A stretch of DNA of 64,000 bases from Psychromicrobium xiongbiense (GTDB lineage: Bacteria > Actinomycetota > Actinomycetes > Actinomycetales > Micrococcaceae), in contig NZ_JASSZH010000014.1 of the NCBI RefSeq assembly GCF_030271165.1, forward strand, positions 124,001 through 188,000, in the 5' to 3' direction. Below are positions 26,835 to 34,933 of this stretch, one piece after another. The position numbers were made by a program, and so were the translations under genes. A model generated the notes under the pieces. It saw nothing but the letters and a program-made list of their open reading frames with translations. It had not been told where the DNA came from and made no database searches. Position 1 is the stretch's first letter. The number at the start of each line of letters is the position of its first letter.

Positions 26835-27290
26835 TCAGCGTGCGCTCAGGCGCAACAGAATCTCTGCCGCCTCACGCAAGGTCTGCCGTTCTGCACTGCT
26901 GAGCCGGGCCAGACGACGGTCCAGCCATTCGGTGCGGCGCTGCCGGGTATCGGTGAGGATCTCCCGGCCGGCGGGAGTGAGTTCCGCCAGCACCTGGCGC
27001 CCGTCACTGGGATGGGCGATGCGCTGCACCAGACCGGCTGCCTCGAGGCCATTGACGGTGCGGGTCATGCTCGGTGCCTGCACGTGCTCCTGCGTCGCCA
27101 GGGCGCTGAGCGTCTGCGCTCCGCCTTCCAGGTGCACCAGAACCGTGTACTGGGCGGGCGTCACCGCCTCCGAGGTCGCCTCGACCCGCAGCCGTCGCGA
27201 GGTGCGCATCACGGCCATCCGCAGCTGGACCGCCAGGGCGGGTGGTTTAGCCGTCACGGCTTTGGGGACAGGGGTTTTCGAGACAATCAC
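26835..27290 (-). CDS. MarR family transcriptional regulator
   Basis: This 151-residue winged-helix repressor shows the MarR signature: TPAQYTVLVHLEGG, recognition helix QEHVQAPSMTRTVNGLEAAGLV, and the wing AHPSDGRQVLAELTPAG. It is the first gene of the operon with the MFS transporter. GTG at 27290 lies directly next to the operator repeat at 27293-27326, and a ribosome-binding site is not visible, so a leaderless message is likely. Autoregulation with release by a small aromatic compound is the family pattern. Confidence 0.92.
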   Translation of the reverse strand: MIVSKTPVPKAVTAKPPALAVQLRMAVMRTSRRLRVEATSEAVTPAQYTVLVHLEGGAQTLSALATQEHVQAPSMTRTVNGLEAAGLVQRIAHPSDGRQVLAELTPAGREILTDTRQRRTEWLDRRLARLSSAERQTLREAAEILLRLSAR

Positions 27291-27292
27291 AA

Positions 27293-27326
27293 TTACTTAG
27301 CTTAGCTCATTACCCATGCTAAGTAA
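27293..27326. promoter_or_regulatory. MarR operator/promoter
   Basis: The inverted repeat TTACTTAGC / GCTAAGTAA (27293-27301 and 27318-27326) is separated by 16 bp and lies immediately upstream of the MarR start. It is also upstream of the plus-strand riboswitch promoter. Confidence 0.65.
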
Positions 27327-27344
27327 CTTCGCCGTTATCAAAAT

Positions 27345-27373
27345 GTGACAGTCGGGCCACGGTCCGGTAAAGT
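27345..27373 (+). promoter_or_regulatory. Sigma-70-type promoter of riboswitch transcript
   Basis: GTGACA (27345-27350) and TAAAGT (27368-27373) have 17-bp spacing, about 30 bp before the riboswitch. Confidence 0.55.
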
Positions 27374-27404
27374 AGAGATGTTGCGCATTGGCGCAGCCAC
27401 ACTT

Positions 27405-27575
27405 TCGGACACCGAGCTCTGCCGCCGGAGGATTGTGTACAGAAACACCGGCAGAGACGGGGGAACCATCAGCGGTCGCAGCAATGCGGCCTTGGGGTGA
27501 AGCCTGCGGCGTGAGCCAGCGGGCCGGGTGCTCTCCATCCGAATCCGACAGCTAACCTCGCAGGTGCTCAGAGAG
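27405..27575 (+). ncRNA. ydaO-yuaA riboswitch (cyclic di-AMP)
   Basis: The conserved blocks of the ydaO class appear in order. The CTCTGCC/GGCAGAG stem (27418-27424 / 27450-27456) runs into ACGGGGGAACCA. TGGGGTGAAGCC follows after a variable arm, and the hallmark 3' block CGAATCCGACAGCTAACCTC ends near 27560. The class binds c-di-AMP and in Actinobacteria commonly turns off cell-wall hydrolase genes. Here the RNA ends just upstream of the ribosome-binding site of the lysozyme-fold gene, so it may act on translation initiation or by an unseen terminator. The exact 5' limit is approximate. Confidence 0.9.
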
Positions 27576-27584
27576 GTCCTGACT

Positions 27585-28358
27585 GTGACATACAGTGCGA
27601 CAAGTGAGTCGATCACGCCCGCCACGGGCCGCCGTGCCGCACGGCATGCAACCGTTCCCGGCCTTGACGGCGCTGCGCGCAGCCACCGGCCCGCCCTCGG
27701 AACCAAGCCCGGACGTCGTCGGGCACTGAATCAGAAGTCCACCCTGGCCCACCTCTGGGATGCCACTCCCAAGGTTCCCGCCCAGCGCGCCGCCGCAGTG
27801 GCTGTTGCCGGCGTTCTGGCCACGGCCATCGGGTCCACCGGCCAGGTCGCACCGCTCTCCGCCGCCGTCCTGGAACCTGCCTCCAGCGTGCAGTCCTCCG
27901 TCAGCCTCCCGGTGAGCGTGCCGAAGGGCATCTCACTCAGCTTCTCCGGCGCCCAGGTGGCCTCCACCCCGGCTCCCGCAGCGGGCAGCACCTCAGCGGA
28001 CAAGACCACCGGGACGACGACCAGCTCATCCTCGGACATTCAGGCCATCAACGACCCCGCCGCAGCTCAGGCCTACGCTGCCAGCCAGCTCGCCGCAGCC
28101 GGCTGGGGTGCCGATCAGATGGGCTGCCTCACCTCGCTCTGGAACCGCGAATCCGGCTGGCGCACCACGGCGGAGAACCCCTCCAGCCTGGCCTACGGCA
28201 TCGCCCAGTCCCTGCCCGCAGAGAAGATGGCCAGCGCGGGTGCGGATTACCGCACCAACTACAAGACCCAGATCAACTGGGGCTTCAGCTACATCAAGGG
28301 CCGTTACGGCAGCCCCTGTGGCGCCTGGGGACACTCTCAGGCCACCGGCTGGTACTGA
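27585..28358 (+). CDS. Secreted lysozyme-fold protein (Apf-C-like), c-di-AMP riboswitch-controlled
   Basis: This 257-residue exported protein has the aggregation-promoting-factor C-terminal-like (lysozyme-fold) domain in its last about 80 residues. CLTSLWNRESGW carries the catalytic-type Glu; SSLAYGIAQSLPAEKM and a C-terminal CGAWGHSQATGWY follow. The N-terminus has a long basic pre-region followed by a hydrophobic segment (AAVAVAGVLATAIG). Ser/Thr-rich sequence links the two. GTG at 27585 is chosen: the riboswitch ends about 10-20 bp earlier and GAGAGG stands about 8 bp upstream. An earlier in-frame ATG would lie inside the riboswitch. It probably cleaves peptidoglycan, as Rpf-like proteins do. 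Confidence 0.88.
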   Translation: MTYSATSESITPATGRRAARHATVPGLDGAARSHRPALGTKPGRRRALNQKSTLAHLWDATPKVPAQRAAAVAVAGVLATAIGSTGQVAPLSAAVLEPASSVQSSVSLPVSVPKGISLSFSGAQVASTPAPAAGSTSADKTTGTTTSSSSDIQAINDPAAAQAYAASQLAAAGWGADQMGCLTSLWNRESGWRTTAENPSSLAYGIAQSLPAEKMASAGADYRTNYKTQINWGFSYIKGRYGSPCGAWGHSQATGWY

Positions 28359-28365
28359 GCCGCAC

Positions 28366-28413
28366 ACGTATGACTGAGGGCCCCGGTATGTGCCGGGGCC
28401 CTCAGTCATACGT
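28366..28413 (+). terminator. Strong hairpin terminator (21-bp stem)
   Basis: Arms 28366-28386 and 28393-28413 are perfect complements (ACGTATGACTGAGGG pairing with CCCTCAGTCATACGT, G/C-rich inside). The loop is TATGTG. It lies 7 bp after the stop codon, without a T-run. Confidence 0.8.
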
Positions 28414-28447
28414 GGAGCAGTGATAAATGGCGCTGTGCAGTGGAAAA

Positions 28448-29227
28448 TCAGCCGTAGAGCGGCTTCTGACTCTTCACTGCGTAGTATTCACTGGAAGGCT
28501 TGAGCCAGATCAGCACCAGAGCGCCCAGCGAGACGAGCAGGCTGAGGATGGTCAGGATCAGGGTCGAGTACAGAATCGTCTGATTCGCGAAGCCGCTGAT
28601 GAGCGAATACAGACTGCTAATGATGAAAATCCCGGCGAAGACCGTGGAGAGAATCCGTGCCCATTTCTTCCCGGCCCGGTTAGCAAACGCCATCCAGACC
28701 CAGAGCGCAGTGCCAACGATGATGCCGGCAATGCCACCAACCATCCCGGTCGTCGTGGCGATGTCCTTCACGGTTTTGACCTGATCCGGGCTAAGCGTGC
28801 TGCCCCCGGTATTGGCCTTCTGCATCGCAAGATTCACCGCCTGGTCCATCGACAGGAGGGAGAAGATCCCGCTGATGACGGAGAGCGCCGCACCCACCAG
28901 CATCAGGATGACCGCGATCTTGAGCATCTGCGGCAGCACGGCAGGGGCGCTGGACTGCGCACCGTACCCGGGGGCTCCGGGGTAGCTGGGCAGCTGCTGG
29001 CCGTAGGGTGCGCTGGGGTAGGACGGCGGCTGCGGAGCCTGGCCGTACGATGGCGGCGCGCCGGGCTGGTTATTCGGCTGCGGGAACCCTGACTGGCCAG
29101 GTGCTTGCTGGCCATAGGACGGCTGACCAGCTGGCGGCTGCTGACCGTATGCGGGCTGGCCGTACGGAGGTTGAGGGTTCTGAGGCGGCGTGGGCCGGCC
29201 GCTCGGCGGAGGAGGATATTGGCTCAT
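28448..29227 (-). CDS. Pro/Gln/Tyr-rich membrane protein, function unknown
   Basis: This 259-residue protein has residues about 1-95 low in complexity (YGQQPP, QPSYGQ and PYGQ repeats). Four predicted transmembrane helices follow at about 103-125, 160-182, 190-212 and 222-245. The Pro-Tyr-Gly-Gln repeats are typical of actinobacterial membrane proteins whose N-termini lie in the cytoplasm. I recognise no family with certainty. It is solo, convergent with the riboswitch gene. Confidence 0.8.
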   Translation of the reverse strand: MSQYPPPPSGRPTPPQNPQPPYGQPAYGQQPPAGQPSYGQQAPGQSGFPQPNNQPGAPPSYGQAPQPPSYPSAPYGQQLPSYPGAPGYGAQSSAPAVLPQMLKIAVILMLVGAALSVISGIFSLLSMDQAVNLAMQKANTGGSTLSPDQVKTVKDIATTTGMVGGIAGIIVGTALWVWMAFANRAGKKWARILSTVFAGIFIISSLYSLISGFANQTILYSTLILTILSLLVSLGALVLIWLKPSSEYYAVKSQKPLYG

Positions 29228-29311
29228 AGCATGAGCCTAGTGGCGAATTCGGCCAAATAAATGCCCCAAGGCCAAGGCAGTGCAGGAATCAGCCTTGAGG
29301 ATGAACGATGA

Positions 29312-29947
29312 TCAGCCGACGACGCCGTACAACCGGTCGCCGGCATCGCCCAGGCCCGGCACAATGTAGGACTTTTCGTTCAGTCCTTCATCGATCGAGG
29401 CCACCACCAGGGTGACTTTGGCGCCATCGTGCTCCTGACGGAGCGCTTCGATACCCTCCGGAGCAGCCAGCAGGCAGATGCAGGTCACGTCTGCGGCGCC
29501 GCGGGCAAAGAGGAACTTGATCGCCTCGCGCAGTGTGCCACCGGTGGCCAGCATGGGGTCCAGGACGTAGACCTGGCGGCCCGTCAGGTCATCCGGAAGG
29601 CGTTCGGCGTAGGTGATCGCCTCCAGCGTCTCCTCATTGCGGGCCATGCCCAGGAAGCCGACCTCCGCCGTCGGGAGCAGTCGCGTCATGCCTTCCAGCA
29701 TGCCGAGACCGGCACGAAGAATGGGCACGACGAGCGGAGTGGGCTTGACCAGTCCGGTACCCACGGTGGAGGTGACGGGAGTCTCGATGTTCACCGGTTC
29801 CACGCGCACCGCGCGGGTGGCCTCATAGGCCAGCAGGGTGACCAGTTCCTCGGTCAGCAGCCGGAAGATCGGCGAGGGGGTGGACTTGTCCCGCAAAACC
29901 GTGAGTTTGTGGGCTACCAGAGGATGGTCGACGACCTGTACGCGCAT
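29312..29947 (-). CDS. upp: Uracil phosphoribosyltransferase
   Basis: UPRTase makes UMP from uracil and PRPP in pyrimidine salvage (cytosol). At 211 residues it has the family's usual length. The PRPP-binding signature [11 protein letters not shown] is near residue 128, ILRAGLGM follows the UPRT pattern, and [16 protein letters not shown] is the uracil-binding C-terminal motif. It diverges from tadA with only 22 bp between start codons. A GATAGT on the minus strand 8 nt before the ATG suggests a leaderless or near-leaderless message. Confidence 0.97.
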   Translation of the reverse strand: MRVQVVDHPLVAHKLTVLRDKSTPSPIFRLLTEELVTLLAYEATRAVRVEPVNIETPVTSTVGTGLVKPTPLVVPILRAGLGMLEGMTRLLPTAEVGFLGMARNEETLEAITYAERLPDDLTGRQVYVLDPMLATGGTLREAIKFLFARGAADVTCICLLAAPEGIEALRQEHDGAKVTLVVASIDEGLNEKSYIVPGLGDAGDRLYGVVG

Positions 29948-29969
29948 GGCACAAAACTATCATTGAGGC

Positions 29970-30485
29970 ATGAGCCGCCAGGACCGTCCCGTAGAATCCC
30001 CGGATTTCCCTTCCGGGAGCGTGCCTTCCGGGGCGGCGAGCTTCTCTTCCTGGATGGACCTGGCGCTCCAGGAGGCACGGCTGGCCCTGGAAACCGGTGA
30101 TGTGCCGATCGGTGCCATCGTGGTAGGCCCGGAAGGCGAGGTGCTCGGTACCGGGAGGAACCGCCGCGAAGCGGATCAGGACCCGACGGCGCACGCCGAG
30201 GTTCTGGCGCTGCGGGCCGCGGCAGGCGCGCTGGGCCGCTGGCGACTCGACGACTGCACGTTAATCGTCACCCTGGAACCCTGTGCGATGTGTGCCGGGG
30301 CCACCGTCCTGGCCCGAATTCCCCGGCTGGTGCTCGGCGCCTGGGACTCCAAGGCCGGTGCCGCCGGCTCGGTCTTCGAGGTGCTCCGTGAACCGCGGCT
30401 CAATCACTGGGTGGAAGTCCACGGTGGGGTGCGCCAGGACGCATGTGCGGAGCTGTTGCGGCAGTTTTTCGCCCGGCAACGGTAA
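29970..30485 (+). CDS. tadA: tRNA adenosine(34) deaminase
   Basis: TadA converts A34 to inosine in the anticodon of tRNA-Arg(ACG), so that one tRNA reads CGU, CGC and CGA. The target tRNA lies at 1721-1793. It has 171 residues. The zinc/catalytic motif is TAHAEVLAL (H and proton-shuttle E), and the two zinc Cys are in EPCAMCAG. The length and VPIGAIVV near residue 45 fit TadA rather than cytosine deaminase. A TATCAT hexamer ends 6 nt before the ATG, so the message may be leaderless. Confidence 0.93.
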   Translation: MSRQDRPVESPDFPSGSVPSGAASFSSWMDLALQEARLALETGDVPIGAIVVGPEGEVLGTGRNRREADQDPTAHAEVLALRAAAGALGRWRLDDCTLIVTLEPCAMCAGATVLARIPRLVLGAWDSKAGAAGSVFEVLREPRLNHWVEVHGGVRQDACAELLRQFFARQR

Positions 30486-31658
30486 TTATGCGGTGCTGGC
30501 ACTGGCTCGCAGGGCGTCGATCCGTTTCTGACGGAAGGCGGGCGAATCCAGGCTGAAGGAGCGGAAATCGCCCAGATCCTCCCGGATGTACGCCTCCACC
30601 TCGGCGATGCGCTGCCCCACTCCGGCGCTCGGTGCGCGGAACGTCCAGGCGACAATCTCCTGGTGACCCGGGTCGTACTGCCAGAGGCCGATGATCCGGC
30701 CGCGATCCAGGATCGGATGGTCGGCCAAGTCCGCCTGCAGCGCCAGTGACCGGTCCCCCGCCGTGGAGCGTCCGGCGTCCTCGTCGGCCAGCAGCTCCAC
30801 CGCATTGCGTTTGAGCAAGGCGATGCCGTCGGTCCCGGCCAGCAGCTGGATCTGCTCCTCCTGCGGCGCGCGGAAGGCCTCAAAAGTCTCCTGATCCGCG
30901 GGGAGCCGCCAGACGCCGTCGTACTCCACCGCACCCGCCTGACTCAGGGCCAGCCGGGACTGTGCCACCGTGAAGGCGGTGAACCACTGGCTCTGCCCGA
31001 GCGTTGCCCCACCGGTCCAGGAGAGGTAGCGGCGCACGACGGCGGCCCGGGCCTCCTCGTCGCTGAGCCCGCTGGGCGGCAGGTCCCAGGCGGTGTAGGC
31101 GTAGCGTTGCTGGTCGAGGCGGCCGTTGAGCGGTGCTCTACGGATGGCGCCGCTGGACTGGAGGGCACCGAGCGCCGCGGGCAGGGTGGTGGCGGCCCCC
31201 TTTTTCTTCCCCGCCTCGCCCAGGGTGCGGACGGCCTGGCCCAGCTCCTCCTTGAGCTGCTGCGGGGTGAGGGGTCCGCGCTCACGCAGCACGGCTGCGG
31301 TCTGCTGCGCCAGATCGTCCAGCTCAGCACGGGGTACGCCGAGGCGCTCCACCGTCCTCAGCTGGGCCTGCGCTCCGCCCGCACCCAGCTGGAGTCCCCA
31401 GGCGAAGTCCTCCGCACCCAGAACATAGGTGCAGCCTCGGACCACGGGCAGCTCGTGGATATCGAGACGTTCGACGGCGGCATCGACCTCGGCGCGTCGG
31501 GTACCGATGCGGGCGAAGAGGCCGAGGTAGGGATTCGCTCCGCCGACCGAGCGGGACCAGCCGGTGGCGCCGAGCACCTGCGCTGGAGTCTTTCCACGCA
31601 TCGAGCCATCTAGGCCCTGACAGTGCCACCACCAGGCGCGGAGTTTGTCCGTGATCAT
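30486..31658 (-). CDS. Winged-helix DNA-binding protein (YcaQ/HTH_42-like)
   Basis: This 390-residue protein belongs to the winged-helix domain family that includes YcaQ/AlkX-type DNA glycosylases, known for interstrand-crosslink or alkylation repair. Visible features are WHCQGLDG near the N-terminus, an internal LDLADL-like region (LADHPILDRGRIIGLW), and an acidic C-terminal part. The ATG at 31658 gives MITDKLRAWWW. The catalytic motif of YcaQ (QxD/QxQ) is not clear, so enzymatic activity is unproven. It converges on tadA. Confidence 0.8.
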   Translation of the reverse strand: MITDKLRAWWWHCQGLDGSMRGKTPAQVLGATGWSRSVGGANPYLGLFARIGTRRAEVDAAVERLDIHELPVVRGCTYVLGAEDFAWGLQLGAGGAQAQLRTVERLGVPRAELDDLAQQTAAVLRERGPLTPQQLKEELGQAVRTLGEAGKKKGAATTLPAALGALQSSGAIRRAPLNGRLDQQRYAYTAWDLPPSGLSDEEARAAVVRRYLSWTGGATLGQSQWFTAFTVAQSRLALSQAGAVEYDGVWRLPADQETFEAFRAPQEEQIQLLAGTDGIALLKRNAVELLADEDAGRSTAGDRSLALQADLADHPILDRGRIIGLWQYDPGHQEIVAWTFRAPSAGVGQRIAEVEAYIREDLGDFRSFSLDSPAFRQKRIDALRASASTA

Positions 31659-31728
31659 GGCTGTAATTCTTTCACCGTCAGTGCGTACTTTTGGGCCATG
31701 CGCGTGCGTACCGTAGAGTATTCGCGTT

Positions 31729-31818
31729 GGTGACGTGTCCGAGCGGCCGAAGGTGCAACACTCGAAATGTTGTTTAGGTGAGAGCCTAACGTGGGTTCAA
31801 ATCCCACCGTCACCGCCA
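31729..31818 (+). tRNA. tRNA-Ser (anticodon CGA), integration target
   Basis: The 90-nt class II tRNA has acceptor GGTGACG/CGTCACC, anticodon stem CAACA/TGTTG around the loop CTCGAAA (anticodon CGA), a long variable arm, and the T arm GTGGG-TTCAAAT-CCCAC. The CCA end is encoded (31816-31818). Its 3' end is repeated at 37575 and at 39329, which marks it as the attachment site of the accessory region. Confidence 0.97.
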
Positions 31819-31822
31819 GGTG

Positions 31823-31864
31823 AAGTCCCGGGACATCGTTCACTCGATGTCCCGGGACTTTTTG
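31823..31864 (+). terminator. Terminator after tRNA-Ser
   Basis: AAGTCCCGGGACATCG pairs with CGATGTCCCGGGACTT around the loop TTCACT and is followed by TTTT. A diverged copy of the hairpin stands at 39349-39388. Confidence 0.85.
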
Positions 31865-31994
31865 GTTTTCGGGTGGTCTGCGCCCGTCCACATCGAGTGC
31901 CCGTTGTGTGCCGTTGCGCAGCCCGCGGGCCAGGTAGCCCACAGTGGATTCGTCTCAGGCGATGGGTTGTGCGAGTAGTCGGGCCGCGGTGTCA

Positions 31995-33080
31995 TCACCG
32001 CCACAGCACGCTGGCCGCCGCGGCGAGCACACCGAACACGAGCGGCAGCAGGCAGCCCATCACGGCCGGGCGTCCGCCGCGCACACGGCTGAGCAGGCGG
32101 GCCCGGCGGGCGGCGCGCTGCGGGTCCTCGTCCGCGTCCAGCGGCGCAAGGGTGCCGGGGCGCGGATCCAGGTGCTCGTCGACGAACCGCGCGAGGTCCT
32201 CCACCCACTCCCAGTACGCCGGGTCGGCGACCGACAGGTCACGGCGCACGACGACGTAGAGGAGACCGTCCACGACCTCGAGATCCACCCCGACCTCAGC
32301 CCGGGCGACGAGGCTGGTCAGTGCCGCACGTAACGATGGCGTCAACGCCGCGCGCACCGCGCCCTGCACCTCGGGCGCGCACCGGGTTTCGAAACGCTCG
32401 TCGAACCCGTCACCGAGCTCGACCGGCTGCTGGCCCACCGCGGGATCCCACGCGGGCCAGGCCTTCGCATGCGACAGGTCGATGAGCGTGAAAGCCGGTG
32501 GCGGCGTGCTCAACGACAGCATCACGTAGTCGAACTCGTGCGGGAAGCGTGCCCGTGCGGTCCAGGTCTCGAATCCGTGATTGCCCGCCTCGAAGGAGCG
32601 ATCCCCGGACACGGACGGGGCAGCCCCTCCCATCACGTCTACGGAGATGCGGTTGGATCCGGCCGCGAACAGTGCCGCCGGAGCGGAGGGATCGGCCACA
32701 CGGAACGTGTGGGTGAGCCCGTTCGCGGCCGCGAAGCGTCCCAGTCGGAACCACGACTGTTCCAGCTGGCGGCGCGAGCTGGTGATGCCGCGCACCTGCA
32801 TCACCAGAAGCGGCGTCACCATGAGCGCGGCGATGACGACCGTCGACGGGGTGAACTGATCACCGCCGAAGAGCAGCTGCACGGCCCGCACACCCAGTGC
32901 GGCCAGCACACCGAATCCGAGCACGAGCACGACCGTCCGGATCACCGCCCCTGCTGTGATCCTGGTGCCCGCACTGTGGCCCACCTCATCGCGCAGGCGC
33001 TCGCTTGCCTCGGCCTTGACCACACCGGGCGGGATCGGATCCATCAGCGCCGTTGCGTCGAACGTCATCATGCCGCTCAT
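31995..33080 (-). CDS. 361-residue membrane protein, paralogue A (unknown function)
   Basis: This 361-residue protein probably has two N-terminal transmembrane helices (about residues 45-68 and 80-98), a cytosolic middle of about 230 residues, and a C-terminal helix (MGCLLPLVFGVLAAAASVLW). Its tandem neighbour at 33230-34315 is also 361 residues long and shares the plan and motifs: FD-x-TAL near the start, Y/VWEW-I/V-EDL, a D-x-HLDPRP box, and the C-terminal GCL-I/L-P helix. The ATG at 33080 (MSGMMTFDATAL) aligns with the start of the paralogue; the frame's 122-codon upstream extension is dismissed. It lies inside the tRNA-Ser element. I do not recognise the family. Confidence 0.8.
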   Translation of the reverse strand: MSGMMTFDATALMDPIPPGVVKAEASERLRDEVGHSAGTRITAGAVIRTVVLVLGFGVLAALGVRAVQLLFGGDQFTPSTVVIAALMVTPLLVMQVRGITSSRRQLEQSWFRLGRFAAANGLTHTFRVADPSAPAALFAAGSNRISVDVMGGAAPSVSGDRSFEAGNHGFETWTARARFPHEFDYVMLSLSTPPPAFTLIDLSHAKAWPAWDPAVGQQPVELGDGFDERFETRCAPEVQGAVRAALTPSLRAALTSLVARAEVGVDLEVVDGLLYVVVRRDLSVADPAYWEWVEDLARFVDEHLDPRPGTLAPLDADEDPQRAARRARLLSRVRGGRPAVMGCLLPLVFGVLAAAASVLWR

Positions 33081-33229
33081 GCTAGCTTCTCCCCGTCCAC
33101 CGCAGAGGCCTTCCCGTCCGTCACCAAGCCGAACAAATAGAGCGGTCCGCTCGGTGTGACTAGATTCGTGGGACTCGTTGCCGTGACGAACCGAGGTTGG
33201 GTCGCGGAGAGGCCGGACGTGGATCCGCG

Positions 33230-34315
33230 TCAGCGCATGATCGCACCGATCGTGAGCAGGGAAACCGAAACGATCACCGGAATCAGGCAGCCGAGCAGGA
33301 ACGGGTACCCTGGCTCGCCTCGACGAAGCATCCGCACCCGGCGGGCCCGTCTCGCTTCGTCCTGCACTGGCGTCGGCATTGGCGTCGGCACATTCGGGCG
33401 CGGGTCCAGGTGCGCATCGAGCATGCCGGAGAGATCCTCGATCCACTCCCAGACCGTAGGGTTCTGCAGCCGCAGATCATGACGGACGAAGAAGCAGGCA
33501 TCATCGCCCACCAGCTGCACGTCGACGCCGCCCGCGGCATCGGCGAGCGCCGACCTCAGCGACGAGCCCAGCCATCCTCGTGCTGCCGCCTCATCCTCAG
33601 GCGCACAGAACACCCGGAACTGCCGGTCGAACTCGTCGTCGACCATGATCTGCTTCTGCCCGGACGGTGGCCGCCACGCCGGCGCGCCTCGACCATCCAC
33701 AGCAATCAGGCTCATCTCCGGCACCACCGCGGACAGACGAAAGTGGACATACCCGAACGAGGTGTCGACGCGGGTCCGTCCTCCGCCGGTGTAATAGCTC
33801 AGGTTCGCGACCTCGAAGGGGCGCGGAGCCGCTCCCGCGAGGCGATCGTTGAGCTTGGTGCCCGAGCCCACGCTGAAGGCTGCAGCCGGGGGTTCCTGAC
33901 CGCCGCCGACATCGACCGTCAGCTCGTGCGACAGTGCGTTTGCTGGGGCGAATCGGGCGAGCCGGTACCAGCGGTCCGACGCATCGCGCAGCCCAGGAGC
34001 GATCCGCCGGATCCGCGTGTACGCGTCTGGTGCGATGAGGATCAGCCACCCCGCGATGATCACCGGCGGCGCAGGCACCCGCCCGGTGAAAGCCCTCAAC
34101 GCCATGACTGGGATCAGAATGACCAGCGCCCCAACGAGCGCCAGGCCGACGACGGTGCCGACCCCCCGGAACCAGACCCCAAAGGCGAAACGCCCCGCAG
34201 TACGATCACCGACCTCCGCATTCAGCAGCCGCGCCGCCTCCGCCCTCTCGGCGGCCGGGTCGACGGACTCCGTCAACGCCGTCATGTCGAATGTGAGTGC
34301 CTGCGTATCGCTCAT
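33230..34315 (-). CDS. 361-residue membrane protein, paralogue B (unknown function)
   Basis: This tandem paralogue of the downstream 361-residue protein has MSDTQALTFDMTALTES at the N-terminus, transmembrane helices at about 44-72 and 80-96, a central cytosolic part with F-D-x-Q-F-x-V-F-CAPE (matching F-x-T-R-CAPE in the other copy), and VWEWIEDLSGMLDAHLDPRP. It has a C-terminal helix (LLGCLIPVIVSVSLL). The ATG at 34315 follows GGGAGAACTAGGC. 149 bp separate the two copies. Gene duplication followed by divergence is clear, with identical length but moderate identity by eye. Conserved helices plus a D-x-H-x-DPR motif invite a structural search. Confidence 0.8.
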   Translation of the reverse strand: MSDTQALTFDMTALTESVDPAAERAEAARLLNAEVGDRTAGRFAFGVWFRGVGTVVGLALVGALVILIPVMALRAFTGRVPAPPVIIAGWLILIAPDAYTRIRRIAPGLRDASDRWYRLARFAPANALSHELTVDVGGGQEPPAAAFSVGSGTKLNDRLAGAAPRPFEVANLSYYTGGGRTRVDTSFGYVHFRLSAVVPEMSLIAVDGRGAPAWRPPSGQKQIMVDDEFDRQFRVFCAPEDEAAARGWLGSSLRSALADAAGGVDVQLVGDDACFFVRHDLRLQNPTVWEWIEDLSGMLDAHLDPRPNVPTPMPTPVQDEARRARRVRMLRRGEPGYPFLLGCLIPVIVSVSLLTIGAIMR

Positions 34316-34412
34316 GCCTAGTTCTCCCTCTCTGCACGCCTTCTCTCCCTCTGCACGCGGGTGCGCGTCCGCGGCGAGATGAACCTGCGGTGGTGGGGGA
34401 GATCATGCTCCT

Positions 34413-34517
34413 TCAGGATCGTACGTCGATGCCGGGCAGCACGATGGCGACAGCGGCACTCGCCGCAGCGCCGACGTCGAATCGCAGGTACCTGTCCCCG
34501 ACGAGATAGAGATCCAT
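34413..34517 (-). CDS. Small 34-residue protein inside a 98-bp repeat (hypothetical)
   Basis: This short frame MDLYLVGDRYLRFDV... continues with a hydrophobic AAASAAVAIVLPG stretch and ends within the repeat copy at 34423-34520. A near-identical start (MDLYLVGDRYLRFDF) occurs in the second copy (37112-37209), where the frame runs on for 55-61 codons. Conservation at protein level between the copies is unremarkable because the DNA differs by only one base. Its stop lies 98 bp before the 361-residue gene, its start 17 bp after the 132-residue gene. It may be real, or only a gene fragment. Confidence 0.35.
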   Translation of the reverse strand: MDLYLVGDRYLRFDVGAAASAAVAIVLPGIDVRS

Positions 34518-34520
34518 GCC
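34423..34520. repeat. 98-bp direct repeat, copy 1
   Basis: Starts ACGTCGATGCCGGGCAGC and ends GAGATCCATGCC. Compared with copy 2 (37112-37209) I count one mismatch. The two copies flank the 132-residue gene and the Schlafen-type gene. Confidence 0.9.
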
Positions 34521-34534
34521 CTACGAGCACCTCG

Positions 34535-34933
34535 TCAGGAAACCTCGCCGATGAGCCGTCCGATCTCAGCGCGCTGCTCGGTCAGCGTGACCACGGTCGC
34601 AGGATCGACGGCCTCGAAGGTGTCCGCGACTCCCGCCACGCCATTCTCGGTCATTCGATAGGCGACCAGACCTCCGCCCTGATCCCGCGACATGCCGCTC
34701 GGCCAGACATCCGCCTGCGCACCCGCGACGCCGATCCGCCACCCTTCGGGTTCGAGTAGGTCTCGGACGACGCAAAGCGCCTCGAACGCGTCGTCCGCAC
34801 GAGCCTCGACCGGGTCAAACACACCGGAGTCGATCCGCACCGCCCACCCACCCCGCTCATATCGCCATGCCACGGAGGCCCTATGCACGGTGCCATTCCT
34901 GGCCACCTCAATCGTCTGCGGACTCTTCGTCAT
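34535..34933 (-). CDS. 132-residue hypothetical protein (accessory region)
   Basis: This small acidic soluble protein has no signal peptide or transmembrane helix. It alternates beta-strands and one helix (for example TIEVARNGTVHRASVAWRY and VRIDSGVF) in a compact alpha/beta pattern. ATG at 34933 (MTKSPQTIEV) is chosen over the frame's 53-codon upstream extension, which has no plausible translation start. It heads a minus-strand series with the 34-residue frame and the two 361-residue membrane proteins. I do not recognise the family; an immunity- or chaperone-like role is only a guess from size and context. Confidence 0.6.
   Translation of the reverse strand: MTKSPQTIEVARNGTVHRASVAWRYERGGWAVRIDSGVFDPVEARADDAFEALCVVRDLLEPEGWRIGVAGAQADVWPSGMSRDQGGGLVAYRMTENGVAGVADTFEAVDPATVVTLTEQRAEIGRLIGEVS

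Noticed and set aside
34206-34406. 66-codon minus-strand frame before the 361-residue gene
   Set aside because: It has an AAGGAG-like site, but overlaps the start of a better gene and is Arg/Gly low-complexity.
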